Made by a program: the position numbers and the translations under genes. This document shows, piece after piece, positions 16,301 to 23,987 of a stretch of 37,324 nt of DNA. The DNA comes from Nitrospirota bacterium (GTDB lineage Bacteria; Nitrospirota; Thermodesulfovibrionia; UBA6902), in NCBI GenBank assembly GCA_016208905.1, contig JACQXG010000012.1, positions 1-37,324 on the forward strand, read 5' to 3'. Every line of letters starts with the position of its first letter. Position 1 is the first letter of the stretch. Below the pieces are notes generated by a model. That model searched no databases, had not been told where the DNA came from, and worked only from the letters and a program-made list of their open reading frames with translations.

Positions 16301-16483
16301 TTGTATTTGCTGACTTTTTATTATATTTGGGGACATGTCATAAGCCATAACGCATCACCTGAATTTCAGGAATATCTGCAGTTCAAGGGCCCTGTTAGCG
16401 AGAAGTATATACCATTTTATGCTCACCGGGCAAGAAACAGATTAATAAAGAAAACTATGGAAGCCTTACAGATAATGTGTTAA
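16301..16483 (+). pseudogene. fragment of the N-terminal domain of a tyrosine recombinase
   Basis: A 60-codon open stretch contains 'SPEFQEYLQFKGPVSEKYIPFYAHRARNRL', which resembles the SAM-like core-binding domain at the start of integron-integrase-type tyrosine recombinases of this group ('FQEYLxxKxxVxEKxxPFYxxWxxxFL'). After 'ARNRLIKK' the similarity stops and a stop codon follows; there is no catalytic domain nearby. The TTG at 16301 is only the first possible start. Reads as a decayed integrase remnant; similarity is from memory. Confidence 0.35.
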
Positions 16484-16502
16484 TATTTACCTTGTCTTAC
16501 TG

Positions 16503-16684
16503 TTAACCCAAATAATGCAGACATTGAAAAATAAACTAATTAACTCGATGACTATAATAGAAATTATGCATAAGGCTTTGAATTAAAGTGGGCATGTTCC
16601 GATTAATGAATATTGCGTTTAAGGTATCGACAATTAATTAATTTTCCAACATCTGCATTATTTGAAATGCATTTTTAGGGTTAA
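16503..16684. repeat. interrupted inverted repeat bracketing 130 bases
   Basis: Left arm TTAACCC + AAATAATGCAGA (16503-16521). Right arm TCTGCATTATTT (16652-16663), then a 14-base insertion, then GGGTTAA (16678-16684). The two pieces of each arm match exactly. The same ATCTGCATTATTT string recurs at 25629-25641. The bracketed segment has no gene. It lies directly after the integrase fragment, so it may be a recombination-related or MITE-like remnant. Confidence 0.5.
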
Positions 16685-16720
16685 TTATCCCATTGAATTT
16701 ATTATAAGGAGGTTTGTTTT

Positions 16721-17929
16721 ATGGATATCAAAAGAATCGGTGTTATTACAAGCGGAGGTGACTGCGGGGGGCTTAACGCGGTCATCAAGGGCATAGCCCG
16801 TAAGGCGTATGCGCTTGGGATTGAAACTGTTGTGATCCCTAATGGATACGCGGGACTTTATAACCTTGTTGATCTCGACAATGTAGTTGTGCTGAACGCA
16901 GAGAGGGTAAGCAAGATCGAGGCGTCCCTTGCAGGGTCTGAGGCCGGTCATTCCCGTGTCAAGATTAGTAAGATAGATGATCCCAATAAGTATGAGCGGA
17001 TCAAGAGCGGATTAAAAAAATTCAATATAGACGGTCTTATAATAAGCGGCGGCGATGATACCGGAAGTGTTGTTGTTGATCTGACTGCACAGGGGATTCC
17101 CTGTGTTCACGTCCCCAAGACAATGGACCTGGATCTCCAGCCGTACAGCGTAGGCGGTGATTCTGCCATTAACAGGATATCGGTGTTTGCGAGAGACCTT
17201 AAGACTACGGGATTAAGTCACAATCGTATTCTTGTGATTGAGGTATTCGGCAGATATGTCGGCCATACCGCATTTCGCGGGGGTATCGGGGCAGAGGCTG
17301 ATGCTATCCTCATCCCTGAAGTGCCTGTTGACTTTGACGTACTTTATGAACATATGAAGACCACTTACTTTGCAAGGATAGAAAGAAGTGATGTAAGGGC
17401 TGGTACCTACATAATCGTTGTAGCGGAAGGCCTGAAGACCGCAAACGGCGATTTGCTCTTTGACGAATCCGCAGGAATTGACGCCTTTGGTCATAAAAAA
17501 CTTGCCGGCGCAGGGAAATATATAAGGCAGCAACTGGAGAAAAGGTTAAAGACCGATCCGGACGTGCAGGCGTTTATGAAGAGAACAGGGATGTTTGTCC
17601 CGGGTATTTATGTAATCCCTGAGGTCAGAGAAGTGACCCCGGGGCATCTGGTACGCTCAGGGCATTCATCAGCATATGACGTTAATTTCGGTTATAAGAC
17701 GGGGGCCGGCGCTGTGGTCCTCCTGCGTGAGGGTAAAACCGGCAAAACCGTTACCGGCGTTGAGGGGCACAAGATTTTGTTCATGCCGACGACAGAGGCC
17801 ATAAAGCGGAGAGAAGTGGACGTCGAAGAACTGGCGCTTTTTGAAAGCCTCGGCACCTGCTTCGGACGTAAGCCTGTTGAATTTAAGCCTGAACTGATTG
17901 AAGAACAGAGGACCGAACGGTCGATGTAG
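16721..17929 (+). CDS. 6-phosphofructokinase family, probably pyrophosphate-dependent
   Basis: 402 residues, phosphofructokinase fold. N-terminal phosphate loop 'GVITSGGDCGGLNAVIKG' (residues 7-24); 'ISGGDDTGS' (109-116) has Asp where ATP enzymes have Gly; 'VPKTMDLDLQPYSVGGDSAINR' (131-152) has Lys in PKT, the second PPi-type marker, and keeps the catalytic TxDxD Asp while lacking the usual Asn of TIDND; 'EVFGRYVGHTA' replaces EVMGRxxGxxA. So the phosphoryl donor is probably PPi, giving a reversible step of glycolysis. A strong AAGGAGG precedes the ATG by 8 bases. It faces the second phosphofructokinase gene convergently. A different function within the family is possible because of the altered sugar-binding motif. 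Confidence 0.85.
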   Translation: MDIKRIGVITSGGDCGGLNAVIKGIARKAYALGIETVVIPNGYAGLYNLVDLDNVVVLNAERVSKIEASLAGSEAGHSRVKISKIDDPNKYERIKSGLKKFNIDGLIISGGDDTGSVVVDLTAQGIPCVHVPKTMDLDLQPYSVGGDSAINRISVFARDLKTTGLSHNRILVIEVFGRYVGHTAFRGGIGAEADAILIPEVPVDFDVLYEHMKTTYFARIERSDVRAGTYIIVVAEGLKTANGDLLFDESAGIDAFGHKKLAGAGKYIRQQLEKRLKTDPDVQAFMKRTGMFVPGIYVIPEVREVTPGHLVRSGHSSAYDVNFGYKTGAGAVVLLREGKTGKTVTGVEGHKILFMPTTEAIKRREVDVEELALFESLGTCFGRKPVEFKPELIEEQRTERSM

Positions 17930-17950
17930 TTAGATGAGTTATGAGTTGTG

Positions 17951-18006
17951 GAGTTAAGAGTTTGGGGGGGTAAACCATTTTTTAAAATCTCCCTAATTCT
18001 TAACTC
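17951..18006. repeat. inverted repeat between convergent phosphofructokinase genes
   Basis: GAGTTAAGA (17951-17959) and TCTTAACTC (17998-18006) form a 9-bp stem with a loop of 38 bases that contains a G7 run. Further GAGTT/AACTC copies lie on both sides. It may stop transcripts from both directions; it lacks a clean U-tract. Confidence 0.5.
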
Positions 18007-18031
18007 TCTAACTCTTTTACCCCTGTCTTTA

Positions 18032-18184
18032 TTACACCAGATAGGAAAACTTCTTCCTGATTTCGACAGGAGTATATCTTCCCGCCTTTGCTATCTTTTC
18101 AATGGTAGGAGGGGAGAGGTCCTCTTTCTCCAGCCTGATCATATACTGCCTGCCGACGATATAGGGGTCTGCCTTGTGCATCAA
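18032..18184 (-). pseudogene. out-of-frame C-terminal tail of the second phosphofructokinase
   Basis: In the +1 frame relative to the upstream gene, 50 codons read 'LMHKADPYIVGRQYMIRLEK', 'EDLSPPTIEKIAKAGRYTPV', 'EIRKKFSYLV' then TAA at 18034-18032. The 'YMIRLEKEDL' helix is the normal C-terminal segment of this phosphofructokinase clade. It is cut off from the main frame near the TTTTGATGCAC sequence at about 18178-18190. Confidence 0.7.
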
Positions 18185-19109
18185 AAGGGATAGGATCAGC
18201 TGCCCTCAGTTCATATCCTATGGTCTTATGCACGATCTTGATTTTAACTTTGCGTTTTTCAAACTCTTTATTTACAAAGCGCTGGAGAATTCTCCCAAGT
18301 TGAATCTCCGAGAGTCTCAAGGCCCCTCTTTCGTCATTTTCCAGAAATTCGTATTGAGATAATTCCTTAGCATCGAGTTTACTGGAGACCCCCTCCGCCA
18401 GTATTGCGACTCCGTAAGCATATCCCTGTGACAGCCGCTTGATGATCGTGCTTTCAAGGATGTCCGCCACTTTGGAAAATTTGAGTTTCGTCTCCCTGAA
18501 TTCTTCCGGGATAACGGTTATTGTTGCACCTGCCGCCTTACCTATGCCGAGGGCAAGATGTCCTGCATTCCTTCCCATCGTCGTAATAAAATACCACCGG
18601 CCTGTCGTTCGCGCATCTTCGATAATATTTCTGACGATTTTCGTACCCCAGTGTCTCGCGGTCTCATAACCGAAGGTCTGTGCGCCACCGGGCAAAGGGA
18701 GATCATTATCAATGGTCTTCGGCACATGGGCCACGGAGATGGCCCCGTCTGTTCTCTTCTCTATCTCTCTTGCGACAAAGGAAGTTCCGTCACCGCCAAT
18801 GGTAATGAGGTAGTGGATCTGCAGTTTCTTTAATGTCTTTATCATGGCCTGAAAACTCTCTTCAGGATTATCAGGAAAGTCTCTCGATATCCTCAAGATG
18901 GAGCCGCCCTTGCTGTGCACGGGCCAGGCGTTTTTATGGTCAAGCTTGATGACCTTGCCCGCGTCTCCCCGGAAGAGCCATTTAAAGCCGTCCAGGATTC
19001 CTATGACATTTATGCCCCTGTTATGGGCCTCCACTGTTGCGGCACTTATTACGCCGTTTATGCCGGGAGCAGGTCCGCCTCCAACTACGATACCAAGATT
19101 TTTTTCCAA
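18099..19109 (-). CDS. second 6-phosphofructokinase, C-terminus frameshifted/deleted
   Basis: 336 residues as read. Good family motifs: 'GIVVGGGPAPGINGVISA' (residues 6-23), 'TIGGDGTSF' (103-111), 'HVPKTIDNDLPLPGGAQTFGYETA' (128-151), 'MGRNAGHLALGIGKAAGATITVIPEEF' (about 176-202), 'AEGVSSKLD', 'TIGYELRAADPIPFD' (ending near 314). After IPFD the frame gives an unrelated tail (AQGRPLYRRQAVYDQ…), while the true tail is in another frame just downstream. From the family length I estimate 50-60 residues are missing, perhaps between two IPFD-coding sites. Lys in PKT with Gly in GGDG is mixed, so donor specificity is unclear. Start is TTG at 19109, with GGAGG 8 bases upstream. Possibly inactive, unless this is an assembly error. 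Confidence 0.75.
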   Translation of the reverse strand: MEKNLGIVVGGGPAPGINGVISAATVEAHNRGINVIGILDGFKWLFRGDAGKVIKLDHKNAWPVHSKGGSILRISRDFPDNPEESFQAMIKTLKKLQIHYLITIGGDGTSFVAREIEKRTDGAISVAHVPKTIDNDLPLPGGAQTFGYETARHWGTKIVRNIIEDARTTGRWYFITTMGRNAGHLALGIGKAAGATITVIPEEFRETKLKFSKVADILESTIIKRLSQGYAYGVAILAEGVSSKLDAKELSQYEFLENDERGALRLSEIQLGRILQRFVNKEFEKRKVKIKIVHKTIGYELRAADPIPFDAQGRPLYRRQAVYDQAGERGPLPSYH

Positions 19110-19161
19110 TGTTGTTCCTCCAGTTATGCCTTGACCCAGTCTTTTAATGTTATTTCCAATC

Positions 19162-19185
19162 AGTATATCATTTTCCTAAAGGAAA
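19162..19185 (-). promoter_or_regulatory. possible promoter and operator of the second phosphofructokinase
   Basis: Minus-strand -10 candidate TATACT (19162-19167), with the inverted repeat TTTCC-TAAA-GGAAA (19172-19185) just upstream in the spacer, where a repressor could bind. No convincing -35. The rest of 19186-19353 shows no gene. Confidence 0.3.
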
Positions 19186-19353
19186 CTGATTTGAATATGC
19201 AATATCATAAGCGACACAAGTGTTTATTTTCAAGGAAAAGGCTGGAGGATATTGCAAAATTTGCCTTTATCAATAATATACTGCAAAGAGCTTTTTAACC
19301 CCAATTACTTACAATGAGCTTTTTAAATTTTGAGTCAATGTATAAAGCAGATT

Positions 19354-19400
19354 TGTGCCATGATTTGCACTATGACACATTGTTTGAGCATAGTGACACA
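19354..19400 (+). promoter_or_regulatory. putative enhancer-binding-protein sites (tandem TGACACA)
   Basis: Two direct TGACACA copies (19373-19379 and 19394-19400) stand exactly 21 bases apart, i.e. on one face of the helix. An inverted TGTGCCA (19354-19360) lies on the left, making TGTGCCAT…ATGACACA an imperfect dyad, and CACTATG/CATAGTG is a second dyad. They sit about 100-140 bases upstream of the sigma54-like promoter, the usual place for activator sites. Confidence 0.5.
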
Positions 19401-19495
19401 CTGATTTTGTTCCTGAAAACCATTATGAGCTTATTGCTTCATCTCAACTAATTGATTATTAAAAATAATTAATTAGGCGAACTTTTTCTTTTTTT

Positions 19496-19510
19496 TGGCA
19501 TAGTTCTTGA
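19496..19510 (+). promoter_or_regulatory. sigma54-like (-24/-12) promoter
   Basis: TTGGCATAGTTCTTGAT: GG of the -24 element at 19497-19498 and the -12 element TTGA ending at 19510, with exactly 10 bases between GG and G, as sigma54 requires. The -12 has GA instead of GC. Predicted start near 19521. It is preceded by a T-rich tract and by the tandem sites at 19354-19400. Confidence 0.5.
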
Positions 19511-19551
19511 TATGTATAAGTACAATTCAGAAAAAGAGAAGGAGATTAAAA

Positions 19552-19647
19552 GTGAAAAACCTTATTTCAAAAATTACTGTATCAATTTTCGAATCATGTT
19601 TGCTGGTCTCTGTTGCACTTGTTACCTTAATTTTGATTGTTGATTAA
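19552..19647 (+). CDS. 31-residue single-helix membrane peptide
   Basis: A GTG start at 19552 with a perfect AAGGAG (19539-19544), 7 bases away. It encodes MKNLISKITVSIFESCLLVS + VALVTLILIVD, i.e. two Lys, an amphipathic start and about 18 hydrophobic residues: one membrane helix with the N-terminus in the cytoplasm. Such peptides often bind and regulate a larger membrane protein. The gene is bracketed by a sigma54-like promoter and a terminator, making a roughly 285-base transcript with a long 3' part, so it could also be a dual-function small RNA. I know of no family for it. Confidence 0.5.
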   Translation: MKNLISKITVSIFESCLLVSVALVTLILIVD

Positions 19648-19668
19648 TTATACAGAAACAATTTCAAT

Positions 19669-19688
19669 GCAAAGGCATATGCCTTTGC
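19669..19688. repeat. 20-bp perfect palindrome
   Basis: GCAAAGGCATATGCCTTTGC. As RNA it is an 8-bp stem with an ATAT loop, with no T-run after it. It sits 22 bases after the small ORF, in the 3' part of the predicted short transcript, so it could stabilise the RNA or be a protein-binding site. Confidence 0.7.
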
Positions 19689-19774
19689 TAATAAAAAGAT
19701 TCTATTTAATTAATGAGTAGGCATTTGCAATAATACCCCCTTACCATTTCCTGATTTATCCTCAGTTAGCATCG

Positions 19775-19807
19775 AGGAGTTAGCCAGTGCCGGTTAACTC
19801 CTTTTTT
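19775..19807 (+). terminator. rho-independent terminator of the small transcript
   Basis: Stem AGGAGTTA (19775-19782) with TAACTCCT (19795-19802), extended inward by GCC/GGT (one G-T pair), loop AGTGCC, and a run of six T (19802-19807). Placed to end the transcript starting at the sigma54-like promoter, about 285 bases long. Confidence 0.8.
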
Positions 19808-19903
19808 ATTTGCTCCGCGAATCAGATGTATCCAGTCCCGCACTCTCTGAATAAGGGGAAGATAATCCGAAAAATGTGATGCAGAGAGGAGAAATTATTT
19901 ATA

Positions 19904-19912
19904 TGTTATAAT
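19904..19912 (+). promoter_or_regulatory. extended -10 promoter of cysK
   Basis: TGTTATAAT (19904-19912) is an extended -10 (TGN-TATAAT) with no good -35. It puts the start near 19919 and leaves a 20-base leader with a GGAG ribosome-binding site before the GTG. Confidence 0.55.
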
Positions 19913-19939
19913 TCTCCATACCTTTACCAGGAGCGCCTT

Positions 19940-20860
19940 GTGAAACTCAATGAAAATATAATGTTGCTTATAGGCAATACACCGTTGGTGAAGTTGAATA
20001 AAATACCAGGCACTGAGGACGCCGGGATATGGGCCAAGCTGGAGGGCTTCAACCCCGGGGGATCTGTTAAAGACAGGATTGCCCTTTCAATGATAGAAAC
20101 TGCCGAGCTGGAGGGGAAGCTTAAGCCCGGTGGCACAATTATAGAACCCACAAGCGGAAATACAGGCATCGGCCTTGCCTTAATTGCCGCGGTAAAGGGA
20201 TACAGGTTAATTCTCACAATACCAGAAACAATGTCAGTTGAAAGAAGACAGATGTTCCAGGCGTTCGGCGCTGAAGTAGTTTTAACGTCCGGTTCCAAAG
20301 GGATGATGGGCTCTGTTGAAGAGGCGGAGCTGATATTAAAAAATAATCCCGATTATTTTATGCCGATGCAGTTTGAAAATCCCGCTAATCCCGACATTCA
20401 CAGAAAGACGACTGCTGTTGAAATCATTGATGCGTTTGACACTAATATTGACGGCTTTGTCGCAGGTGTCGGTACAGGGGGGACCATAACCGGAATCGGA
20501 GAGGTATTAAAATCAAAAAATCCCGGCATATGGATAGCAGCTGTTGAGCCTGCCGCTTCACCTGTCCTGTCCGGAGGCAATCCGGGTCCACATAAAATTG
20601 CCGGGATAGGCGCGGGTTTCTACCCCGGGGTATTGAATACAAGGATTTACGATGAGGTCATCGCTGTTACCGACGAAGACGCGGCGCTTATGGCCCGCAG
20701 ACTGGCAAGGCAGGAGGGGATTCTTGCCGGGATATCTTCCGGCGCGGCAGCATGGGCTGCATTGAAGGTGGCAGGCAAATTAGGAGCGGGTAAAAAAGTG
20801 GTCGTTGTCTTTCCAGACCGAGGGGATCGTTATTTAAGCACAGGGCTGTTTAATCCATAA
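19940..20860 (+). CDS. cysK: cysteine synthase (O-acetylserine sulfhydrylase)
   Basis: 306 residues, fold-type II PLP enzyme that makes cysteine from O-acetylserine and sulfide. 'LIGNTPLVKLNKI' (residues 10-22); PLP lysine in 'FNPGGSVKDRIALSMIE' (Lys44); substrate loop 'PTSGNTGIGLA'; phosphate loop 'GVGTGGTITGIGEVLK'; 'GIGAGFYPGVLN', which fits CysK; C-terminal 'VFPDRGDRYLSTGLF'. Full length. GTG start at 19940, chosen since GGAG lies 7 bases upstream and the N-terminus MKLNEN fits. CysM (using thiosulfate) is less likely given these loops. Single gene, with its own promoter. Confidence 0.95.
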   Translation: MKLNENIMLLIGNTPLVKLNKIPGTEDAGIWAKLEGFNPGGSVKDRIALSMIETAELEGKLKPGGTIIEPTSGNTGIGLALIAAVKGYRLILTIPETMSVERRQMFQAFGAEVVLTSGSKGMMGSVEEAELILKNNPDYFMPMQFENPANPDIHRKTTAVEIIDAFDTNIDGFVAGVGTGGTITGIGEVLKSKNPGIWIAAVEPAASPVLSGGNPGPHKIAGIGAGFYPGVLNTRIYDEVIAVTDEDAALMARRLARQEGILAGISSGAAAWAALKVAGKLGAGKKVVVVFPDRGDRYLSTGLFNP

Positions 20861-20861
20861 A

Positions 20862-20980
20862 AGCGGTCAGCTATCAGCACTCAGCGGTCAGCTTTGTTGG
20901 AGTTACATAAATCATTTCTGAAATAAATTTATTTATGTTTGTCTTTGCTGAAGGCTGACAGCTGATCGCTGACAACTGTT
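20862..20980. repeat. inverted AGCTGA-type repeat pair
   Basis: Left: GCGGTCAGCTATCAGCACTC and further units to about 20896; right: GCTGAAGGCTGACAGCTGAT to 20980; about 45 bases of AT-rich sequence between. The arms are imperfect reverse complements. Same family as at 23914-23980 and 1179-1203. Lies between convergent cysK and the UPF0182 gene. Confidence 0.6.
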
Positions 20981-20985
20981 TTTTT

Positions 20986-23670
20986 TCACTTCGTCATCTT
21001 ATTCAATATCTGACCGAGTTCACTGATCTGCTCCCCGTAACCTGCCCAGTCCCCCTGTCGCTGCATCTGGAGGGCCTTTTCATAAACCCGCATTGCGTCT
21101 TTAGCAAGCGTCTCCGGAGACCTCTGAATCTGTCCGGCGATTATTTCTTCTGATACCGGAATCTCCCTGCCTTTATAAAACAGGCGCTGTAAGGCAAGTT
21201 CAAGGTTTTCTTCCATCACCACATCGTTCTCATATGCGACAACGACCCTGCGCAGCTCTGGCAGGCCGACCTTGTCTGAAGCAGCAAGATATATCGGCTG
21301 GACATAAAGCAGTGAATTTTCTATAGGGATTATAAGCAGGCTGCCCCTGATGACCTGGGAGCCGACCTGTCCCCACAAAGTAATCTGCTGGGAGATATAG
21401 GCGTCCTGGTCGATACGCGCGTTTATCTGTGCAGGGCCGAAGACGAGCCTGTCGCGCGGAAACACATATACAATCAACTTCCCGTACTCAGGCATATCAC
21501 AGCGCGCTGTAAACCACGCAGCCAGATTGTCCCTCTTTGAAGGTGTGTAGGGTATGAGCAAAATGTATTCCTCTTTGTTCTCCCCGGGCAGCTTCATAAT
21601 AGTGTTATATGGCTCCATCGGTTTATCGCTGTATGAAGGGACCTCCCACAGATCCTCCTTATTGTAAAAAACCTTCGGGTCAGTCATATGATAGGAGGCA
21701 AACATGCCGGCCTGGACCTCAAGCATCCCCTGTGGATAGCGGATGTGTCTTCTCAGATCATCAGGCATTTCAGAGAGGGGCCCGAATAATTCAGGGAAGG
21801 CGCGTGAATAAACTTTTACAATTATATCTTCAGGGTCACTGATATAGAATTTAATATCACCATTATATGCGTCGATTACTGTCTTGACTGAATTTCTGAT
21901 GTAATTAAAATTGCGGTTGGCCGGCAATGAATATGGCAGATTTCCTGAAATCGTATAGCAGTCAATAATCCAGAAAAGTTTTCCTTCATCGGATACAACC
22001 ATATAAGGATCAGAATCAAAGAGAAGAAAGGGGGCTATCCTGGAGATCCGTTCATTTATATTTCTGTTAAACAATATCCGGCTTTGCGGGGTTATATCGG
22101 AGGACAGAAATATTTTTGCTGTATTGAATTTTGCGGCAAAGACAGAACGGCGGAAATAAGAAGACAGCTCTACTCCACCCTTACCATCATACTTGCTATA
22201 GACATTTTCATTTGCGGTAGGATAATTGAATTCCTGAGCGCTTGTCTTTACTATCACATAATCATTCGGGATCTCGCCATAATAAATTTCAGGCCTTGTT
22301 ATCTTTATATCCGCTGAAGAGACAGGGGGTATATCCTTAATGATAAATTCCGGCAGGCCCTCTTTACTGATACTGCTGACAGGCCCCATGGCAATTCCGT
22401 TGCCGTGAGTAAACACAAGACGCTCATTGATCCATGATCTGCTCGGCAGATCGCTGTATGAGAGTTCCCGCGGTGACAGCATGACCTGCTTATATTCGCC
22501 GTTAATCAAATACCTGTCATTGTCCACGTCTATAAATTTGTAGTATGTCCTGATCTGCTGAAGCTGGCTGTAAGTCCTCAGCAAAGGATTGTTGTCCCAG
22601 AGCCTGATGTTCTTGATAGTCGCATCGTTTTTTGATATGTCTTCAGCATCAAGCTTATATTCCACATCAAAGGGTTTAACTTCTATCCGGTCAAGATCAT
22701 ATCCGAATCTTGTGAATTTGATGTTACTTTCAATATAAGGTTTTTCAAGTTCAAGCTCATTAGGCGCTACCTTAAACTTCTGAAGCAGTGGCGCATAGAT
22801 AATCATTCCGCCTGCGTAAACAATTGCAGTTATGGAAGCCGGGACCAATATCCATTTATTGGAACCCTTTAAAAGGGCGACTATAAAAAAAACGCCGGTT
22901 ATTGCTGTAAGGACAACGAGCAGCCGCAGGGTAAACAGCTTTGCGTTGATATCCGTATAACCTGCTCCATAGATGAGGGCATGTCCCGAATGTAACAGTC
23001 TATATGCATCGATATAAAAATTAAGGGCCAAAATACCAAATACAAATATCCCCATTACCCCGATATGTTTTCTGACACGCGGGTGCAGAGACACGCCTCC
23101 CTCTGATATGGAGACACCCCCCCTGAGGAAATAATTTATCATTGTGGCCGCTGCCGTAAGGACGACTGTCAGCGTGGCAAAGCTTTTTATTGTATTTATA
23201 ACAGGCAGGGTAAAAAAATAAAAGCCAATGTCCCTGTTGAAAACAGGGTCCTTTATCCCCACATCCATTCGGTTAATGAAGAGCAGCACCTCTTCCCACT
23301 TTGAGGCGCCGAACAATGCGACAAAGAAGGCAATTATAAAGCCGCCGGCGAATGACATGAGCTTAACCGGTTTATCAACAGTAAGTGTTTTTACCGGATT
23401 AATGGTATCGCCGAATATATGCAGATTTCTGAGAGGAAAAACAATTCTATTTGCCGCAAATATGTTTAATAAATAATAAACTAGAAAAACAGCGCTGAAC
23501 GCCATGGCGGTCTTGACCTTTGTGGAAAGCGTGGTGCTGAAAACGCCGGGAAACCCTGTCTCATTGAAAAATAGCCAGTCGATGTACAGATTGAAGGCAG
23601 CGGAGCCCGCTGACAATAAGACGAGAACCGCAATAAAAATAAATAATAAAGATCCGATTTTTTTATTCAT
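20986..23670 (-). CDS. UPF0182 family large membrane protein
   Basis: 894 residues. Seven membrane helices in the first third (about 5-30, 50-75, 105-130, 150-182, 204-228, 246-270, 276-300, e.g. 'LLFIFIAVLVLLSAGSAAF', 'FYFFTLPVINTIKSFATLTV'), then a large extracytoplasmic domain. Signature parts of the family: 'FYIDAYRLLHSGHALIYGAGYTD', 'YVIKPFDVEYKLDAEDI'-like, 'NNPLLRTYSQLQQIRTYYKF', 'RSWINERLVFTHGNGIAMGPV', 'RFNYIRNSVKTVIDAYNGDI' type, 'YPQGMLEVQ'. COG1615/UPF0182 proteins occur across actinobacteria, cyanobacteria and Nitrospirota; their function is not established. Length is normal. Convergent with cysK; alone. Confidence 0.92.
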   Translation of the reverse strand: MNKKIGSLLFIFIAVLVLLSAGSAAFNLYIDWLFFNETGFPGVFSTTLSTKVKTAMAFSAVFLVYYLLNIFAANRIVFPLRNLHIFGDTINPVKTLTVDKPVKLMSFAGGFIIAFFVALFGASKWEEVLLFINRMDVGIKDPVFNRDIGFYFFTLPVINTIKSFATLTVVLTAAATMINYFLRGGVSISEGGVSLHPRVRKHIGVMGIFVFGILALNFYIDAYRLLHSGHALIYGAGYTDINAKLFTLRLLVVLTAITGVFFIVALLKGSNKWILVPASITAIVYAGGMIIYAPLLQKFKVAPNELELEKPYIESNIKFTRFGYDLDRIEVKPFDVEYKLDAEDISKNDATIKNIRLWDNNPLLRTYSQLQQIRTYYKFIDVDNDRYLINGEYKQVMLSPRELSYSDLPSRSWINERLVFTHGNGIAMGPVSSISKEGLPEFIIKDIPPVSSADIKITRPEIYYGEIPNDYVIVKTSAQEFNYPTANENVYSKYDGKGGVELSSYFRRSVFAAKFNTAKIFLSSDITPQSRILFNRNINERISRIAPFLLFDSDPYMVVSDEGKLFWIIDCYTISGNLPYSLPANRNFNYIRNSVKTVIDAYNGDIKFYISDPEDIIVKVYSRAFPELFGPLSEMPDDLRRHIRYPQGMLEVQAGMFASYHMTDPKVFYNKEDLWEVPSYSDKPMEPYNTIMKLPGENKEEYILLIPYTPSKRDNLAAWFTARCDMPEYGKLIVYVFPRDRLVFGPAQINARIDQDAYISQQITLWGQVGSQVIRGSLLIIPIENSLLYVQPIYLAASDKVGLPELRRVVVAYENDVVMEENLELALQRLFYKGREIPVSEEIIAGQIQRSPETLAKDAMRVYEKALQMQRQGDWAGYGEQISELGQILNKMTK

Positions 23671-23830
23671 CCGGACTCCTTTTGAATTCTATAATTACGC
23701 AAGATTGTATGTAGGATAACATAAACACCGGCATCAAGTGAGTAGCGATAAAAGGATCAACTCCTTTTAAAAAAGTGGAATTGAACAGACAAATAACAAA
23801 TAGAACGGCCATCTTATGGGAGACAAGAAA

Positions 23831-23907
23831 TGGCGGGATGGACGGGACTTGAACCCGCGACCTCTGGCTTGACAGGCCAGCGTTCTAACCAACTGAACTA
23901 CCACCCC
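23831..23907 (-). tRNA. tRNA-Asp (GTC)
   Basis: Minus-strand cloverleaf: acceptor GGGGTGG/CCATCCC, anticodon stem CTGGC/GCCAG with loop CTGTCAA (anticodon GTC), T-loop TTCAAGT, CCA encoded. Confidence 0.96.
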
Positions 23908-23913
23908 AAAAGA

Positions 23914-23980
23914 AGCTATCAGTGTTCAGCTATCAGGAAGAGAATACATCCTTACCGCTGACAGCTGAAAGCTGATAGCT
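23914..23980. repeat. 23-bp near-perfect inverted repeat between two tRNA genes
   Basis: Left arm 23914-23936 (AGCTATCAGTGTTCAGCTAT + CAG) and right arm 23958-23980 (CTGACAGCTGAAAGCTGATA + GCT) differ at three positions; loop 21 bases. Same family as 20862-20980. Probably a small mobile palindrome; it would also fold in the tRNA precursor transcript. Confidence 0.7.
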
Positions 23981-23987
23981 AAAAAAA

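Noticed and set aside
16503-16684. An attC-like recombination site of an integron
   Set aside because: I could not find paired core sites (RYYYAAC and GTTRRRY) in the right layout; GTTAACC alone is not enough.
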